From positions 62,001-126,000 of the forward strand of contig NZ_AFOY02000015.1 in assembly GCF_000217955.3 (NCBI RefSeq): a DNA stretch of 64,000 nucleotides. Direction: 5' to 3'. Under the pieces are notes generated by a model. It had not been told where the DNA came from and did not search any database. It worked only from the letters and a program-made list of their open reading frames with translations. Positions 35,051-43,757 of this stretch are shown piece by piece; the stretch's first letter is position 1; the number at the start of each line of letters is the position of its first letter. The position numbers and the translations under genes were made by a program. This DNA comes from Pseudomonas fluorescens HK44 (lineage in GTDB: Bacteria > Pseudomonadota > Gammaproteobacteria > Pseudomonadales > Pseudomonadaceae).

Positions 35051-36028
35051 ATGGCTACTGGTATTGGTGTCGTTGTTATCGGTCGCAATGAAGGCCTACG
35101 GCTTGAGCGTTGCCTGGCTTCGCTGGGCGGTGCGGCGCAGAAGATTATTTATGTCGACTCTGGATCAACGGATGGTTCAGTCCAGATGGCACGACGGCTT
35201 GGGGTCGAGGTGGTTGAGTTGGATATGTCGATTCCCTTTACGGCTGCGCGCGCGCGCAATGAAGGATTTGCCTGCGTGCAACGTTTATTGCCGGCGATGC
35301 GTTATGTGCAGTTTGTCGATGGTGATTGCGAGGTTGTCGGTGGCTGGCTGCCCCGGGCGCAGGCCTTTCTTGATGCACAGCCTGCGGTTGCGGTGGTCTG
35401 TGGACGGCGCCGTGAACGTTTTCCACAGCGTTCGATTTACAACTTATTGTGTGATCTTGAATGGGATACCCCGATAGGTGAGGCCAAGGCTTGTGGTGGC
35501 GATGCGCTGATACGGGCTGACGCCTTCGCCGCAGTGTCTGGTTTTCGAGCGGATCTTATTGCCGGGGAAGAGCCTGAGTTGTGTGTGCGCCTGCGTGCGA
35601 ATGGATGGAAGGTCTGGCGCCTGGCTGACGAAATGACCTTGCACGATGCGGCCATGACCCGCTTCGGCCAATGGTGGCGACGTACCCTGCGTGGTGGCTA
35701 TGCTTTTGCCGAGGGCGCATTTTTGCATGGGGCCGCGCCGGAGCAACATTGGCAGCGTGAGTCGCGCCGGGCCTGGTTCTGGGGCTTGGGTGTCCCGCTG
35801 GCGACTATGATCGCGAGTTTGATGCTGGGATGGTTTGGGCTGCTTCTGCTGCTGGTCTATCCACTGCAGGTGGTGCGCTTGGCTCGCCGGGGCGATAGAT
35901 CAGCGCGCGAAAACTGGCTGCAGGCCTTCTTTCTGGTGCTGAGCAAATTTCCCGAGATGCTCGGGCAAGTCAAGTTTCTGTTGCACAGATTTGGCGCCGG
36001 CAAGACGGCGTTGATCGAATACAAGTGA
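35051..36028 (+). CDS. Glycosyltransferase family 2
   Basis: GT-A enzyme of about 325 residues. The N terminus GIGVVVIGRNEGLRLERCLA is typical, and motifs include YVDSGSTDGSVQMA, FVDGDCEVVGGWL (acidic metal-binding motif) and LIAGEEPELCVRLRANGWKV. A C-terminal membrane segment (LMLGWFGLLLLLVYPLQVV) anchors it to the inner membrane. ATG 35051 is used; GTG 35042 is possible. It belongs to the plus-strand run of exopolysaccharide assembly genes. Confidence 0.87.
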   Translation: MATGIGVVVIGRNEGLRLERCLASLGGAAQKIIYVDSGSTDGSVQMARRLGVEVVELDMSIPFTAARARNEGFACVQRLLPAMRYVQFVDGDCEVVGGWLPRAQAFLDAQPAVAVVCGRRRERFPQRSIYNLLCDLEWDTPIGEAKACGGDALIRADAFAAVSGFRADLIAGEEPELCVRLRANGWKVWRLADEMTLHDAAMTRFGQWWRRTLRGGYAFAEGAFLHGAAPEQHWQRESRRAWFWGLGVPLATMIASLMLGWFGLLLLLVYPLQVVRLARRGDRSARENWLQAFFLVLSKFPEMLGQVKFLLHRFGAGKTALIEYK

Positions 36029-36035
36029 GACGGCT

Positions 36036-36971
36036 ATGAATGATTGGCTGATACTAAAAAGCGTGTTTTCTTTACATGCAGGGTATTCCTTCAGGGCATT
36101 GAAAAATAAGCTTAAATTACTGATTTTAGTTGGAAAAAACTGGTCCGCGCTAAAGGTGTTTTTGTGGCGTATGTCGAATGCCCTGGGCAAGACCGGTTTT
36201 GAGAAGTTGGGAGGTGATTGTGTGGGTGTTGTTCATTGGCCGTACATCAGTAGATGCTGGAGATCTCAGGATAGACTTAGTGTGTTGGCCTCACATTACG
36301 AAGTCGTCACAAAAAGCTGTCCGCAGCTATTACTTCTGGGACGAAATGACCGCTTGATGTTGAGCGACTTGTCGGAGTGCTCTGTTGGTTGTTCCTTGGT
36401 TCTAGATCGTCCGGTATGGTTTATGCGTGAAGGGGAGCTGGTGCTGAATTTGTTTCAGGGTGATTTGCGTATTGCATCAATAGCGTTCACCTTGTGTCGC
36501 ACGGAAGTTGAGTTATGTATTTTTATCGGTGCCGTTCAAGGGATACACAAAGGCGTAGAGAGTGATAGGTCTTTGGAGATTTATAGAACACTGACAAAAG
36601 ATTTTGAAGGCCTTCGCCCAAGAAGTCTTCTGATCGAAGCCATTAAGTATATTGCAAGAAGTGTTGGTGTTGAAAAGATTTATGCGATAGGGGATGGATA
36701 TCGTCATCATCGTCATCCGTATTTTGGGGCTGAAAAAGCTCAAGACCTAGCGGCTAATTATGATGTCATATGGTTGGAGCATGGAGCGATTCCATCCGGG
36801 CGCGAAGACTTTTTTGAAATTCCCATGGTGTTGTCCAAAAAAGCGCTTGATTGTATTCCTTCAAAAAAACGCGCCATGTACCGCAGGCGTTATGAGCTTC
36901 TAGATGATGTTTTTACAAGGATAGATAGTGTGTTAATAGGCAGCTGTGCAACTAGCACAAGCGCTCATTAG
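36036..36971 (+). CDS. VirK/YbjX family protein (DUF535)
   Basis: Protein of 311 residues matching the DUF535 (VirK/YbjX) family. Recognisable blocks are RDRLSVLASHY-like SQDRLSVLASHYEVV, LNLFQGDLRIASIAFTL, IGAVQGIHKGVESDRSLEIY, and the C-terminal YAIGDGYRHHRHPYFG and KKRAMYRRRYELLDD. Members affect surface structures and virulence in enterobacteria by an unknown mechanism. The gene has markedly lower GC than its neighbours, a sign of transfer. It follows the GT2 gene by seven bases. Its role in polymer synthesis is unknown. Confidence 0.82.
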   Translation: MNDWLILKSVFSLHAGYSFRALKNKLKLLILVGKNWSALKVFLWRMSNALGKTGFEKLGGDCVGVVHWPYISRCWRSQDRLSVLASHYEVVTKSCPQLLLLGRNDRLMLSDLSECSVGCSLVLDRPVWFMREGELVLNLFQGDLRIASIAFTLCRTEVELCIFIGAVQGIHKGVESDRSLEIYRTLTKDFEGLRPRSLLIEAIKYIARSVGVEKIYAIGDGYRHHRHPYFGAEKAQDLAANYDVIWLEHGAIPSGREDFFEIPMVLSKKALDCIPSKKRAMYRRRYELLDDVFTRIDSVLIGSCATSTSAH

Positions 36972-37081
36972 GTCGATATTTGACTGTCGGGCCTGGCGGC
37001 ATGAAACGGCAATAGTCACTCTTGGTTAGTTGGCGGGCGGCAGGGTTTCAGCTATTGGTTTCGAAGTGTATATAAGGTGCC

Positions 37082-37219
37082 GGAGCGAAAATTCCAGGTG
37101 GGGTATTGCTCGGAGAAAATGCAAGGATCGGAACAAACGCCGTGGTGCTTGTTGACGTTCTTGATAATTGTACTACTGTAAAATTACCTGTAGTAATAAT
37201 TCACTGCGACGACATCTAA
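37082..37219 (+). pseudogene. Hexapeptide acetyltransferase, 3' remnant
   Basis: An open stretch without a start reads GAKIPGGVLLGENARIGTNA followed by VVLVDVLDNCTTV and stops at 37219. This is the C-terminal beta-helix end of a CysE-like acetyltransferase, comparable to the intact protein at 34477-35001 (IGANAVVLTDVPDDSVAVGV). Everything upstream is lost. It fills the 258-base gap between the DUF535 gene and the next glycosyltransferase. Confidence 0.7.
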
Positions 37220-37229
37220 GCTGGTTCCT

Positions 37230-38432
37230 ATGCGTATCGCTTATTTGATCAATCAATACCCCAAAGTCAGCCATAGCTTCATTCGTCGCGAGATTTTGGC
37301 GTTAGAGCGCCAGGGCTTTGTGGTGCAGCGCATTGCTCTGCGTGGTTGGGATGCCGAGTTGGTGGATGCCGAGGACGTGTCCGAGCGCAGTAAAACTTTC
37401 TATGTGCTGCAGGGCGGAGTCAAAGAGCTGTTAGTGCCTGTGCTGCAGGTACTGCGCGCCCAGCCGCGACGCTTTTTTTCGGCGTTGTGGCTGGCGCTAC
37501 GTATGAGCCGGCATGCCGATCGGCCCTGGCCGTACCATTTGGTCTATTTGTCCGAGGCATGCCGCCTGCTGTTTTGGTTGCAGGCGTTCGGCGCCGAGCA
37601 TGTGCATGCGCATTTCGGCACTAACTCAACCGAGGTGGTGATGCTGGCCAATGCACTCGGCGGGCCAGCGTACAGTTTTACGGTGCACGGCCCGGAAGAG
37701 TTCGACAAACCGCAGTTTATTCATTTGGGCGAGAAAGTTCGGCGCGCGGCTTTTGTCGCGGCTATCAGCTCTTATGGGCGCAGCCAGCTGTTTCGCTGGG
37801 TAGCTCATGCGCACTGGGCAAGGGTAAAGGTGGTGCATTGTGGTCTGGAGCGGGCGTTTCACGATGTACCTGCAGTTGCCGTTCCGTCCGTACCGCGGTT
37901 GGTCTGCGTGGGTCGCTTGTGTGAGCAGAAGGGCCAACTGTTGTTGCTTGAGGCCGCCCGTATCCTGGCAGCGCAAGCCGTGGTGTTCGAGATAGTACTG
38001 GCCGGCGATGGGGAAATACGTGCGCAAATCGAAGCCCTGATTGCACTGCACGGCTTGCAAGCGCAGGTGCGAATCACTGGCTGGATTAGCAGTGAGCAGG
38101 TGCGGGCGGAAATTCTTGCGGCGCGGGCCTTGGTGTTGCCGAGCTTCGCCGAGGGCTTGCCGGTGGTAATTATGGAGGCCATGGCCTTGCGCCGGCCAGT
38201 ACTGACGACCTATGTGGCGGGCATTCCCGAGTTAGTGCGTCAGGGTGAGAACGGTTGGTTGTTTCCCGCTGGAGCTGTGGATGAGTTGGCGGCGGTGCTG
38301 GCGGACTGCCTCGCGCAACCCGTCGAGGTGTTGCAGCGGATGGGCGAGGCGGCTTATCAGAGAGTGCTGGAGCGACACGATATCGATACCGAAGCGGCCA
38401 AGTTGGCTAATTTGTTTAGGGCGCAAGCATGA
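37230..38432 (+). CDS. Glycosyltransferase family 4
   Basis: GT-B enzyme of 400 residues. It has the N terminus MRIAYLINQYPKVSHSFIRR, of the colanic-acid WcaL/exosortase-type GT4 group, then VHAHFGTNSTEVV, and the donor domain with RLVCVGRLCEQKGQLLLLEA and PSFAEGLPVVIMEAMALRRP (EX7E). Its stop overlaps the next gene by an ATGA, so these genes are translationally coupled. It adds one sugar of the repeat unit. Confidence 0.88.
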   Translation: MRIAYLINQYPKVSHSFIRREILALERQGFVVQRIALRGWDAELVDAEDVSERSKTFYVLQGGVKELLVPVLQVLRAQPRRFFSALWLALRMSRHADRPWPYHLVYLSEACRLLFWLQAFGAEHVHAHFGTNSTEVVMLANALGGPAYSFTVHGPEEFDKPQFIHLGEKVRRAAFVAAISSYGRSQLFRWVAHAHWARVKVVHCGLERAFHDVPAVAVPSVPRLVCVGRLCEQKGQLLLLEAARILAAQAVVFEIVLAGDGEIRAQIEALIALHGLQAQVRITGWISSEQVRAEILAARALVLPSFAEGLPVVIMEAMALRRPVLTTYVAGIPELVRQGENGWLFPAGAVDELAAVLADCLAQPVEVLQRMGEAAYQRVLERHDIDTEAAKLANLFRAQA

Positions 38433-39616
38433 TCACCTTACTTGATTGGCTGTTCAGCACACTGCTGGTGCTCATAGTCCTGCCGGTGTTAGTGCTGTTT
38501 TTGCAGGTGCTGCTGGCCTGCCTGCCTGTGCGGTTGCGCTCGTCGGCGCAAAGATCGCGGCTGCGGGTGGCGGTGTTGGTACCGGCATACAACGAATCCT
38601 CGATGATCGTCGCGACGTTAAATACCATTCGGCCGCAGTTGCTAGAGGGCGATCGCTTATTGGTGGTGGCGGACAACTGTTCTGACGACACGGCCGCGCT
38701 GGCCCGCACGGCGGGCGCCGAGGTGGTGGAGCGCAGCAATGATCAGCAGTGTGGCAAGGGTTATGCGCTGGACTTTGGGGTGCGTCATTTAGCGAGTGAT
38801 GCGCCGGACGTCATGATCGTTGTCGATGCCGATTGCCAGGTGGGCGAGGGCTTCATTGAGCGTTTGGCAATGTGTTGCATCGACTCAGGGCGGCCAACGC
38901 AGGCACTTAATTTAATGCGTGCTCCAGCAGGTTCCGGGCTAAAAGTGCGGTTTGCCGAGTTTGCCTGGCGTGTGAAGAATCTGGTGCGGCCGCAAGGTTG
39001 GGCTTGGCTTGGTTTGCCCTGTCAGTTAATGGGTACGGGAATGGCTTTCGTCTGGCGGGATCTGGCTTTGATCGATTTAGCCAGTGGCCACATCGTCGAA
39101 GATTTGAAGATGGGCTTCGATTTCTGCCGCAGCGGTAAGCCGCCTTTGTTTTGCCCCGATGCCCTGGTGACCAGTTATTTTCCGCGCAGTGATGAAGGCT
39201 TAAGTATCCAGCGTACGCGCTGGGAGCATGGTCATCTGGGGGTAATCCTTGGTGATGCGCCAAAGTTGTTTGTAGAGTCGATCAGACGGCGTAACTGGAA
39301 CCTCCTGGCGATGACGCTGGATTTATTGGTCCCTCCGTTGGCCTTATTGACTTTAGCGTTGGGTGCTGTTTTTAGTCTGTCATGGTTGGTGTTTATGCTG
39401 TGTGGAACTTTGGCTCCAGCATTAATCGCTTCTGCCGGGGTGGCAATATTGAATGTGACTGTCTTGCTGGCATGGAGCCAATTTGGTCGCGAGATTATAT
39501 CTTTTTCAGCCTTGTTGTATGCGCCGTTCTACGCGGTGAAAAAAATACCCCTGTATCTAGGCTTTTTGCTTAAGCGCCAAGTTGAGTGGGTGCGTTCGAA
39601 GCGAGATGACAATTAA
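38429..39616 (+). CDS. Glycosyltransferase family 2, membrane-bound
   Basis: Protein of 395 residues with an N-terminal membrane segment, a GT-A domain and two or three C-terminal membrane segments, as in processive or membrane-associated GT2 enzymes. The GT-A motifs are LRVAVLVPAYNESSMIVATL, VVADNCSDDTAALA and VDADCQVGEGFIE, with SIQRTRWEHGHLG being QxxRW-like. It overlaps the preceding gene by four bases and the following one by one base (TAATG). Confidence 0.87.
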   Translation: MITLLDWLFSTLLVLIVLPVLVLFLQVLLACLPVRLRSSAQRSRLRVAVLVPAYNESSMIVATLNTIRPQLLEGDRLLVVADNCSDDTAALARTAGAEVVERSNDQQCGKGYALDFGVRHLASDAPDVMIVVDADCQVGEGFIERLAMCCIDSGRPTQALNLMRAPAGSGLKVRFAEFAWRVKNLVRPQGWAWLGLPCQLMGTGMAFVWRDLALIDLASGHIVEDLKMGFDFCRSGKPPLFCPDALVTSYFPRSDEGLSIQRTRWEHGHLGVILGDAPKLFVESIRRRNWNLLAMTLDLLVPPLALLTLALGAVFSLSWLVFMLCGTLAPALIASAGVAILNVTVLLAWSQFGREIISFSALLYAPFYAVKKIPLYLGFLLKRQVEWVRSKRDDN

Positions 39617-40368
39617 TGCGCGCTTTTGCCTGGCAGCACAACTGGCAAACGATTATCCAGAAACTCAGGGTGATCAGTGATCTCGTTGATGAGCAAGGAT
39701 TGATTGATGCTTTATCCAAGCCTGAGGCGGCGACAGTACTTGGATTCGTCAATGCCTTTGCCATGAACTTGGTGGCGGGCAACACCGATTACTATAACGC
39801 GCTGTCCGCTGCTGACGTGTTACTACGGGACGGCTCCGGCATGGCTATCCTGTTTCGCCGACTCGGCTTAGTGCCGGGGCTAAATATGAATGGCACGGAT
39901 TTTATCCCCAAATTACTGGCCGCGTTCAAGGGCCGGCGCGTGGCTTTTTGGGGCACTGCAGAGCCCTTTCTAGCGAATGCGGTGCAGCGTAGCGAAGCGG
40001 CATTTGCGGTCAATGTAGTTTCTGCTCACCATGGTTTTGCTGAGGTGGATGCCTACATCAACCTTGCCCAGCAACTGCAGCCAGAATTGGTTGTGCTGGG
40101 CATGGGCATGCCCAGGCAAGAAGCCGTTGCTGCCAGACTAGCTGCCAGCGGCGTGCCATGCCTGATAGTGTGCGGCGGGGCGATCCTGGATTTTCTCGGT
40201 GGCAAGGTTGTTCGGGCTCCGCAATGGGTGCGTCGTCTCGGTTGTGAGTGGGTATTCAGGCTGATGATTGAGCCAAAGCGGTTATTCAGTCGCTATGTGG
40301 TTGGTAATCCAATGTTCTTGTTGCGCACGCTGATCTGCAGAGATGCGCCTACATTAAGGAAACCCTGA
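39616..40368 (+). CDS. WecG/TagA/CpsF family glycosyltransferase
   Basis: GT26 enzyme of 250 residues with the family blocks DGSGMAILFRRLG, NGTDFIPKLLAAFKGRRVAF, ELVVLGMGMPRQEAVAARLA and CGGAILDFLGGKVVRAPQWV. Relatives add N-acetylmannosamine(uronic acid) to lipid-linked acceptors, usually as the second sugar. Start and previous stop share TAATG, so the three genes 37230-40368 form a tight operon. An IS5 remnant directly follows. Confidence 0.9.
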   Translation: MRAFAWQHNWQTIIQKLRVISDLVDEQGLIDALSKPEAATVLGFVNAFAMNLVAGNTDYYNALSAADVLLRDGSGMAILFRRLGLVPGLNMNGTDFIPKLLAAFKGRRVAFWGTAEPFLANAVQRSEAAFAVNVVSAHHGFAEVDAYINLAQQLQPELVVLGMGMPRQEAVAARLAASGVPCLIVCGGAILDFLGGKVVRAPQWVRRLGCEWVFRLMIEPKRLFSRYVVGNPMFLLRTLICRDAPTLRKP

Positions 40369-40372
40369 AATA

Positions 40373-40500
40373 CATTACCCGAAGGGTGAAGGCGGCTCGT
40401 CCGGCCTCTCCGTTGATGGCGATGCTGCGCGTGCATCTGTTGCAGAACTGGTTCGGTTACAGCGATCCGATCATGGGGAGGCATTGTACGAAAGTACTAC
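40373..40500 (+). mobile_element. IS5 family transposase fragment (N-terminal part)
   Basis: Across two frames the stretch reads HYPKGEGG and then PLMAMLRVHLLQNWFGYSD, followed by EALYEST. This is the conserved N-terminal region of IS5-group transposases. It is frameshifted and cut off at both ends. It lies between the WecG gene and the VPLPA-CTERM gene. Confidence 0.75.
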
Positions 40501-41055
40501 CTACACCTTCCGTCGATTGGCAAACACGATAAATCCAAACAGCGCGGAAGAAAATAACCATGCTGCCGCAGGAAGCGGTACCGCACTCCGTTGATTGATA
40601 TAAGAATTGGCTGTCCCAGCCAGACCTATACCCTGGACATGCCGACCAACCCTGAATTGGCCATTGGCAAGCGCCGCAATTAAACTGTTAAATGAAGAAG
40701 CATTGGCGCACGGCCCAAGGAAGCTGACCCACTCACCGAGAGCGTTGACCCTATTGTTAAGCACGCCCTTGGTAGCAATGCTCTGCGTGTCAGAATCACC
40801 GGAGAAGTCGGTGTGAAAGCCAATGGCGTTGCCACCTGGAAGAGACGAAGGCACGTCAATGCTGTTTCTAAAAATAAACAGCGCGCCACCCGCGCGCTCT
40901 TCGACCAGCATGCCTAGTTGAGGCCCTAAATCCTCGCCAGAGTTGCTCATGCAACTAGATTTATAGACCAAACTGGCCGCCTGAGCACTAGAAACAGTCG
41001 CACCATTCAGGAGCATTAATAACAAAACGGATTTAATAAAAAGTGTCAGGTGCAT
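40501..41055 (-). CDS. VPLPA-CTERM sorting-domain protein
   Basis: Secreted protein of 184 residues. It has a signal peptide (FIKSVLLLMLLNGATVSSAQ AA) and a mature region with two cysteines and no recognised enzymatic motif. The C-terminal sorting signal is VPLPAAAWLF, a hydrophobic stretch, and the basic tail NRRKV. This tripartite tail is the VPLPA/PEP-CTERM type recognised by exosortases, which cut it and pass the protein to the envelope in connection with exopolysaccharide. The ATG is preceded by GGGAGGGG. It lies between IS5 remnants inside the locus. No exosortase gene occurs in this window. Confidence 0.8.
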   Translation of the reverse strand: MHLTLFIKSVLLLMLLNGATVSSAQAASLVYKSSCMSNSGEDLGPQLGMLVEERAGGALFIFRNSIDVPSSLPGGNAIGFHTDFSGDSDTQSIATKGVLNNRVNALGEWVSFLGPCANASSFNSLIAALANGQFRVGRHVQGIGLAGTANSYINQRSAVPLPAAAWLFSSALFGFIVFANRRKV

Positions 41056-41345
41056 AACATCCCCTCCCTGAGCAGAGGAGTATTCTTTTGTCGGACGAAG
41101 GAATCTTTATCAAGTAAAATTGAGCATAGTAGGCACATAGCTGCTACGTCAATAGTACGTCGCCACGATAAATATAAATAGAAAATCAGTGTAATTTCGT
41201 CAAAATAACGTCACGGCAAACACGTCAGTCATCAATCAAGCGGACTCTATCCGCATGAAATAGCTTCAGGCTTTTCCGGATGCATGGAGCGCTTACGGAA
41301 AACTGACCCTCCCTGCCGATTGAAATTTGACCCAAGGCACGTTGC
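41056..41345. other. Upstream region of the VPLPA-CTERM gene
   Basis: AT-rich sequence of about 290 bases. It must contain the promoter of the minus-strand VPLPA-CTERM gene and runs into the IS5 remnant. No intact gene or clear promoter motif was recognised. Confidence 0.35.
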
Positions 41346-41400
41346 TGATACCCAAATTGGCGTTTGATCACTCGGAATGGGGGCTCGACCTTGGCACGAG
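41346..41400 (-). mobile_element. IS5 family transposase fragment (C-terminal part)
   Basis: The minus strand reads RAKVEPPFRVIKRQFGYQQ, which corresponds to the conserved C-terminal block (RAKVEHPFRVIKRQFGY) of IS5-group transposases. The similarity stops abruptly on both sides. With the N-terminal fragment at 40373-40500 on the other strand it brackets the VPLPA-CTERM gene. Confidence 0.65.
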
Positions 41401-41422
41401 GAGCGTGGTTCAGATCAAGTCT

Positions 41423-42592
41423 TCATGAAGGGAATAGGTCTAGAGTGCGCTCAACCTCATCAGGGTCGATTGTAAAGCCATCGCCCTCTGGCGTTCCCAC
41501 CACAAAGCCAAAATTCTGGTGATCGCGATCCGTTAGATACTTGTAATAACAGATGAAACGATTCGGGGGCTGCAGAGCCAGCAGTGAGCCACCAGGCTGA
41601 AGTACATTGACACCATGCACGAGATGACTCCCCTCGACCCCCACCACGGTTTTTGCTCCAGCGCAAGTCGCTACGATGGTCGGAACATCGGTTTTCGAAG
41701 GGTCGAGAATGCGAAAACCTCTGCGGTTATGCAGACGTTCAGCGAGTTCCATTTCATTGTGTAACAGTCGCAATTCACCGTTGCCGCCTCGCAGAATGAA
41801 AACTCCGGGGTGAGAGCTGTACCTTACGTGTGACATTAATTTTTCACCCATCGCGCGAAAGCGTAAATGCCTATTTCGATTTTGACTTAGATCATCGAAT
41901 ATCACGAGTTCACGAAAAAACGCATTGCGCAAACGAACCGGTGTTATGCCAAGCCAGTCCTCATATTCGGGAGCCTGGGGAAATAGAGGAAACCTGGTGG
42001 ATGGCGCGATCGTCACCGGAACTCCTTCGTCGCATGCTAATGGGTAAGTTGCACAGTCTTCCATCAGCCAGGAGCCAAACCATTTGTTTCCACCTGCTGT
42101 ACAGTAAATCGCCCCGCGCTCCATCTCGGTTTCCACGGAGATTTTTGGAAGCCAACCAGATCTGGGAGATAAGCAGGATTTTGCGTTGCCCTTGTAGAGT
42201 GTTCCATCTATCAGCCATACATCTTTAAGCAGGTGGCCCCGTGTTGGACCATGATTAACGCTGCCTATTCCTTCCATTGTACGACGGGGGTGTTCGTAAG
42301 GAAAAAAGCGTTCTTCCTCCCATCCTGTCACACGTTCGAGTTGATTGGGCAGGAAAAAAGCCGGCGGAGAAATTGATGTTTCGCCAGGCGCGATATCCCA
42401 GGTTTTCACCGCTGCACTTTGCGGGGTTTCCGCCGGCTTTCGCATAACCCGCGCTCTTACAATATGCCGGTATGCAGCAAGGCTCCATGTTGTTCGGTTG
42501 CTGCTCGTTAATACGCGTAATTCCGACATATCATGTTCACTCTCATCCGCCTCTACAAAAAACAGTAAATGGCGCAAGCGCCTAAACTGCAT
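41423..42592 (-). CDS. Glycosyltransferase family 61 (DUF563)
   Basis: Protein of about 389 residues. Its C-terminal half holds the GT61/DUF563 blocks FILRGGNGELRLLHNEMELA, VVGVEGSHLVHGVNVLQPGG and SLLALQPPNRF. It is annotated elsewhere as capsular polysaccharide biosynthesis protein. The frame could extend to a TTG at 42640, overlapping the upstream gene; ATG 42592 is the first ATG, but its ribosome-binding site is poor, so the start is uncertain. It forms a minus-strand pair with the FemAB-like gene. Confidence 0.78.
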   Translation of the reverse strand: MQFRRLRHLLFFVEADESEHDMSELRVLTSSNRTTWSLAAYRHIVRARVMRKPAETPQSAAVKTWDIAPGETSISPPAFFLPNQLERVTGWEEERFFPYEHPRRTMEGIGSVNHGPTRGHLLKDVWLIDGTLYKGNAKSCLSPRSGWLPKISVETEMERGAIYCTAGGNKWFGSWLMEDCATYPLACDEGVPVTIAPSTRFPLFPQAPEYEDWLGITPVRLRNAFFRELVIFDDLSQNRNRHLRFRAMGEKLMSHVRYSSHPGVFILRGGNGELRLLHNEMELAERLHNRRGFRILDPSKTDVPTIVATCAGAKTVVGVEGSHLVHGVNVLQPGGSLLALQPPNRFICYYKYLTDRDHQNFGFVVGTPEGDGFTIDPDEVERTLDLFPS

Positions 42593-42614
42593 TTTTTTAA
42601 CATCAGAAAGCTGC

Positions 42615-43757
42615 TCAGGTAGATATAATCCTCTCCACAATGGGCGGGGACTTCAAATGAGCATAACGACTACGTAACCTGTCGAGAAGAAGTTCGCTTG
42701 GGCTCTTGGCACAGTAGAGATAAATTTTGTATAGCCCGCCAAACCCCATGTTAATATAGCGAGTCGCCACTTCCTCATCGTTTTTCCCGTCCGGCAAGCC
42801 AAGATGAAGTGTCAGTTTTTTTTCCTCGACAGCAAATAACGGTGTATTCCAAAGGAGTTGGGCTGCACCCACCTTGGGTAGTCGGACAAACATATAAGCG
42901 TGGTTACCCAGCGTATCAACATCACCGCCACGTCTTCTTTTCCATTCGAGAAGTCCATCGTCTGGACGGGCCAGGCAAGTACCGATGTCATAATAGTCAA
43001 AGCCATTGTTTATTGCCCACTCAAGCTCCATAAATGTAGTGATCGAGTTGACTTCATTCAGCCTTTTGGCATCTGAAAAAACCGCCTCAGGATAGCCAGC
43101 ACGTATCATGCTCCAGTAGCGCTTTCCGGCCCGAGTAATTACGCACGCAAGTTGGCATGCAACAATGTCGTCTTCCAATAGTATTAGATCGAGCCGGCCG
43201 ACAGTCTTTGCTATCCTTAACACTTCATGTGGGGCAATTTGCGAGGCGGCAGTGCCATGCCTTGCGATGGCATAGGGTTGAAGCATTTCCCTGTCGGCTC
43301 TTTCAATTTCGTCATCCGTCAGCGCCTGCTTCATTCGGTAGCGCGACTGGTTCTTGCGTATGTTTCGACGTAACTTACTATCGTATCCCGCCGTAATATC
43401 GTCAATGGAGCGACCCAGCGGCACGATAGCACTCAGAAAGTGAGGCACATACAACGCGCCCAAGGTTGGCATTTCACTGACCAGAACCGTACGGTTCGAT
43501 TTATCCGATTCCGATTTGCTGTCGGCCACAGGAGACTCCACCCCCATGAGAACCTTGGCCATCTCCCGCTGTGCTCTCCTTCCAACATAGAGGATGTCGT
43601 AAGGACTGTCTTTGCGCAGCTTGAATCTGACAATTTCCCAGCGCCAGAAACAGGCTCGCCCAAGTATGTCTCGCAGCCAGGCTGCAGTTTTTCTTAGCTC
43701 AAATCGTATTGAGGGAGATATGAGTTTTCGGATCGGCACCGCTAAATACGCTTTCAT
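42615..43757 (-). CDS. FemAB/GNAT-type N-acetyltransferase
   Basis: Protein of 380 residues with a GNAT-like Acetyltransf_6 domain. Recognisable stretches are DSKLRRNIRKNQSRYRMKQA, the central HGTAASQIAPHEVLRIAKTV, and EVNSITTFMELEWAINNGFD with YYDIGTCLARPDDGLLEWKR. Such proteins transfer an acyl or aminoacyl group and are found in capsule and exopolysaccharide loci. GTG 43766 is an alternative start. It is followed closely by the GT61 gene, and the two form an operon. Confidence 0.75.
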   Translation of the reverse strand: MKAYLAVPIRKLISPSIRFELRKTAAWLRDILGRACFWRWEIVRFKLRKDSPYDILYVGRRAQREMAKVLMGVESPVADSKSESDKSNRTVLVSEMPTLGALYVPHFLSAIVPLGRSIDDITAGYDSKLRRNIRKNQSRYRMKQALTDDEIERADREMLQPYAIARHGTAASQIAPHEVLRIAKTVGRLDLILLEDDIVACQLACVITRAGKRYWSMIRAGYPEAVFSDAKRLNEVNSITTFMELEWAINNGFDYYDIGTCLARPDDGLLEWKRRRGGDVDTLGNHAYMFVRLPKVGAAQLLWNTPLFAVEEKKLTLHLGLPDGKNDEEVATRYINMGFGGLYKIYLYCAKSPSELLLDRLRSRYAHLKSPPIVERIIST

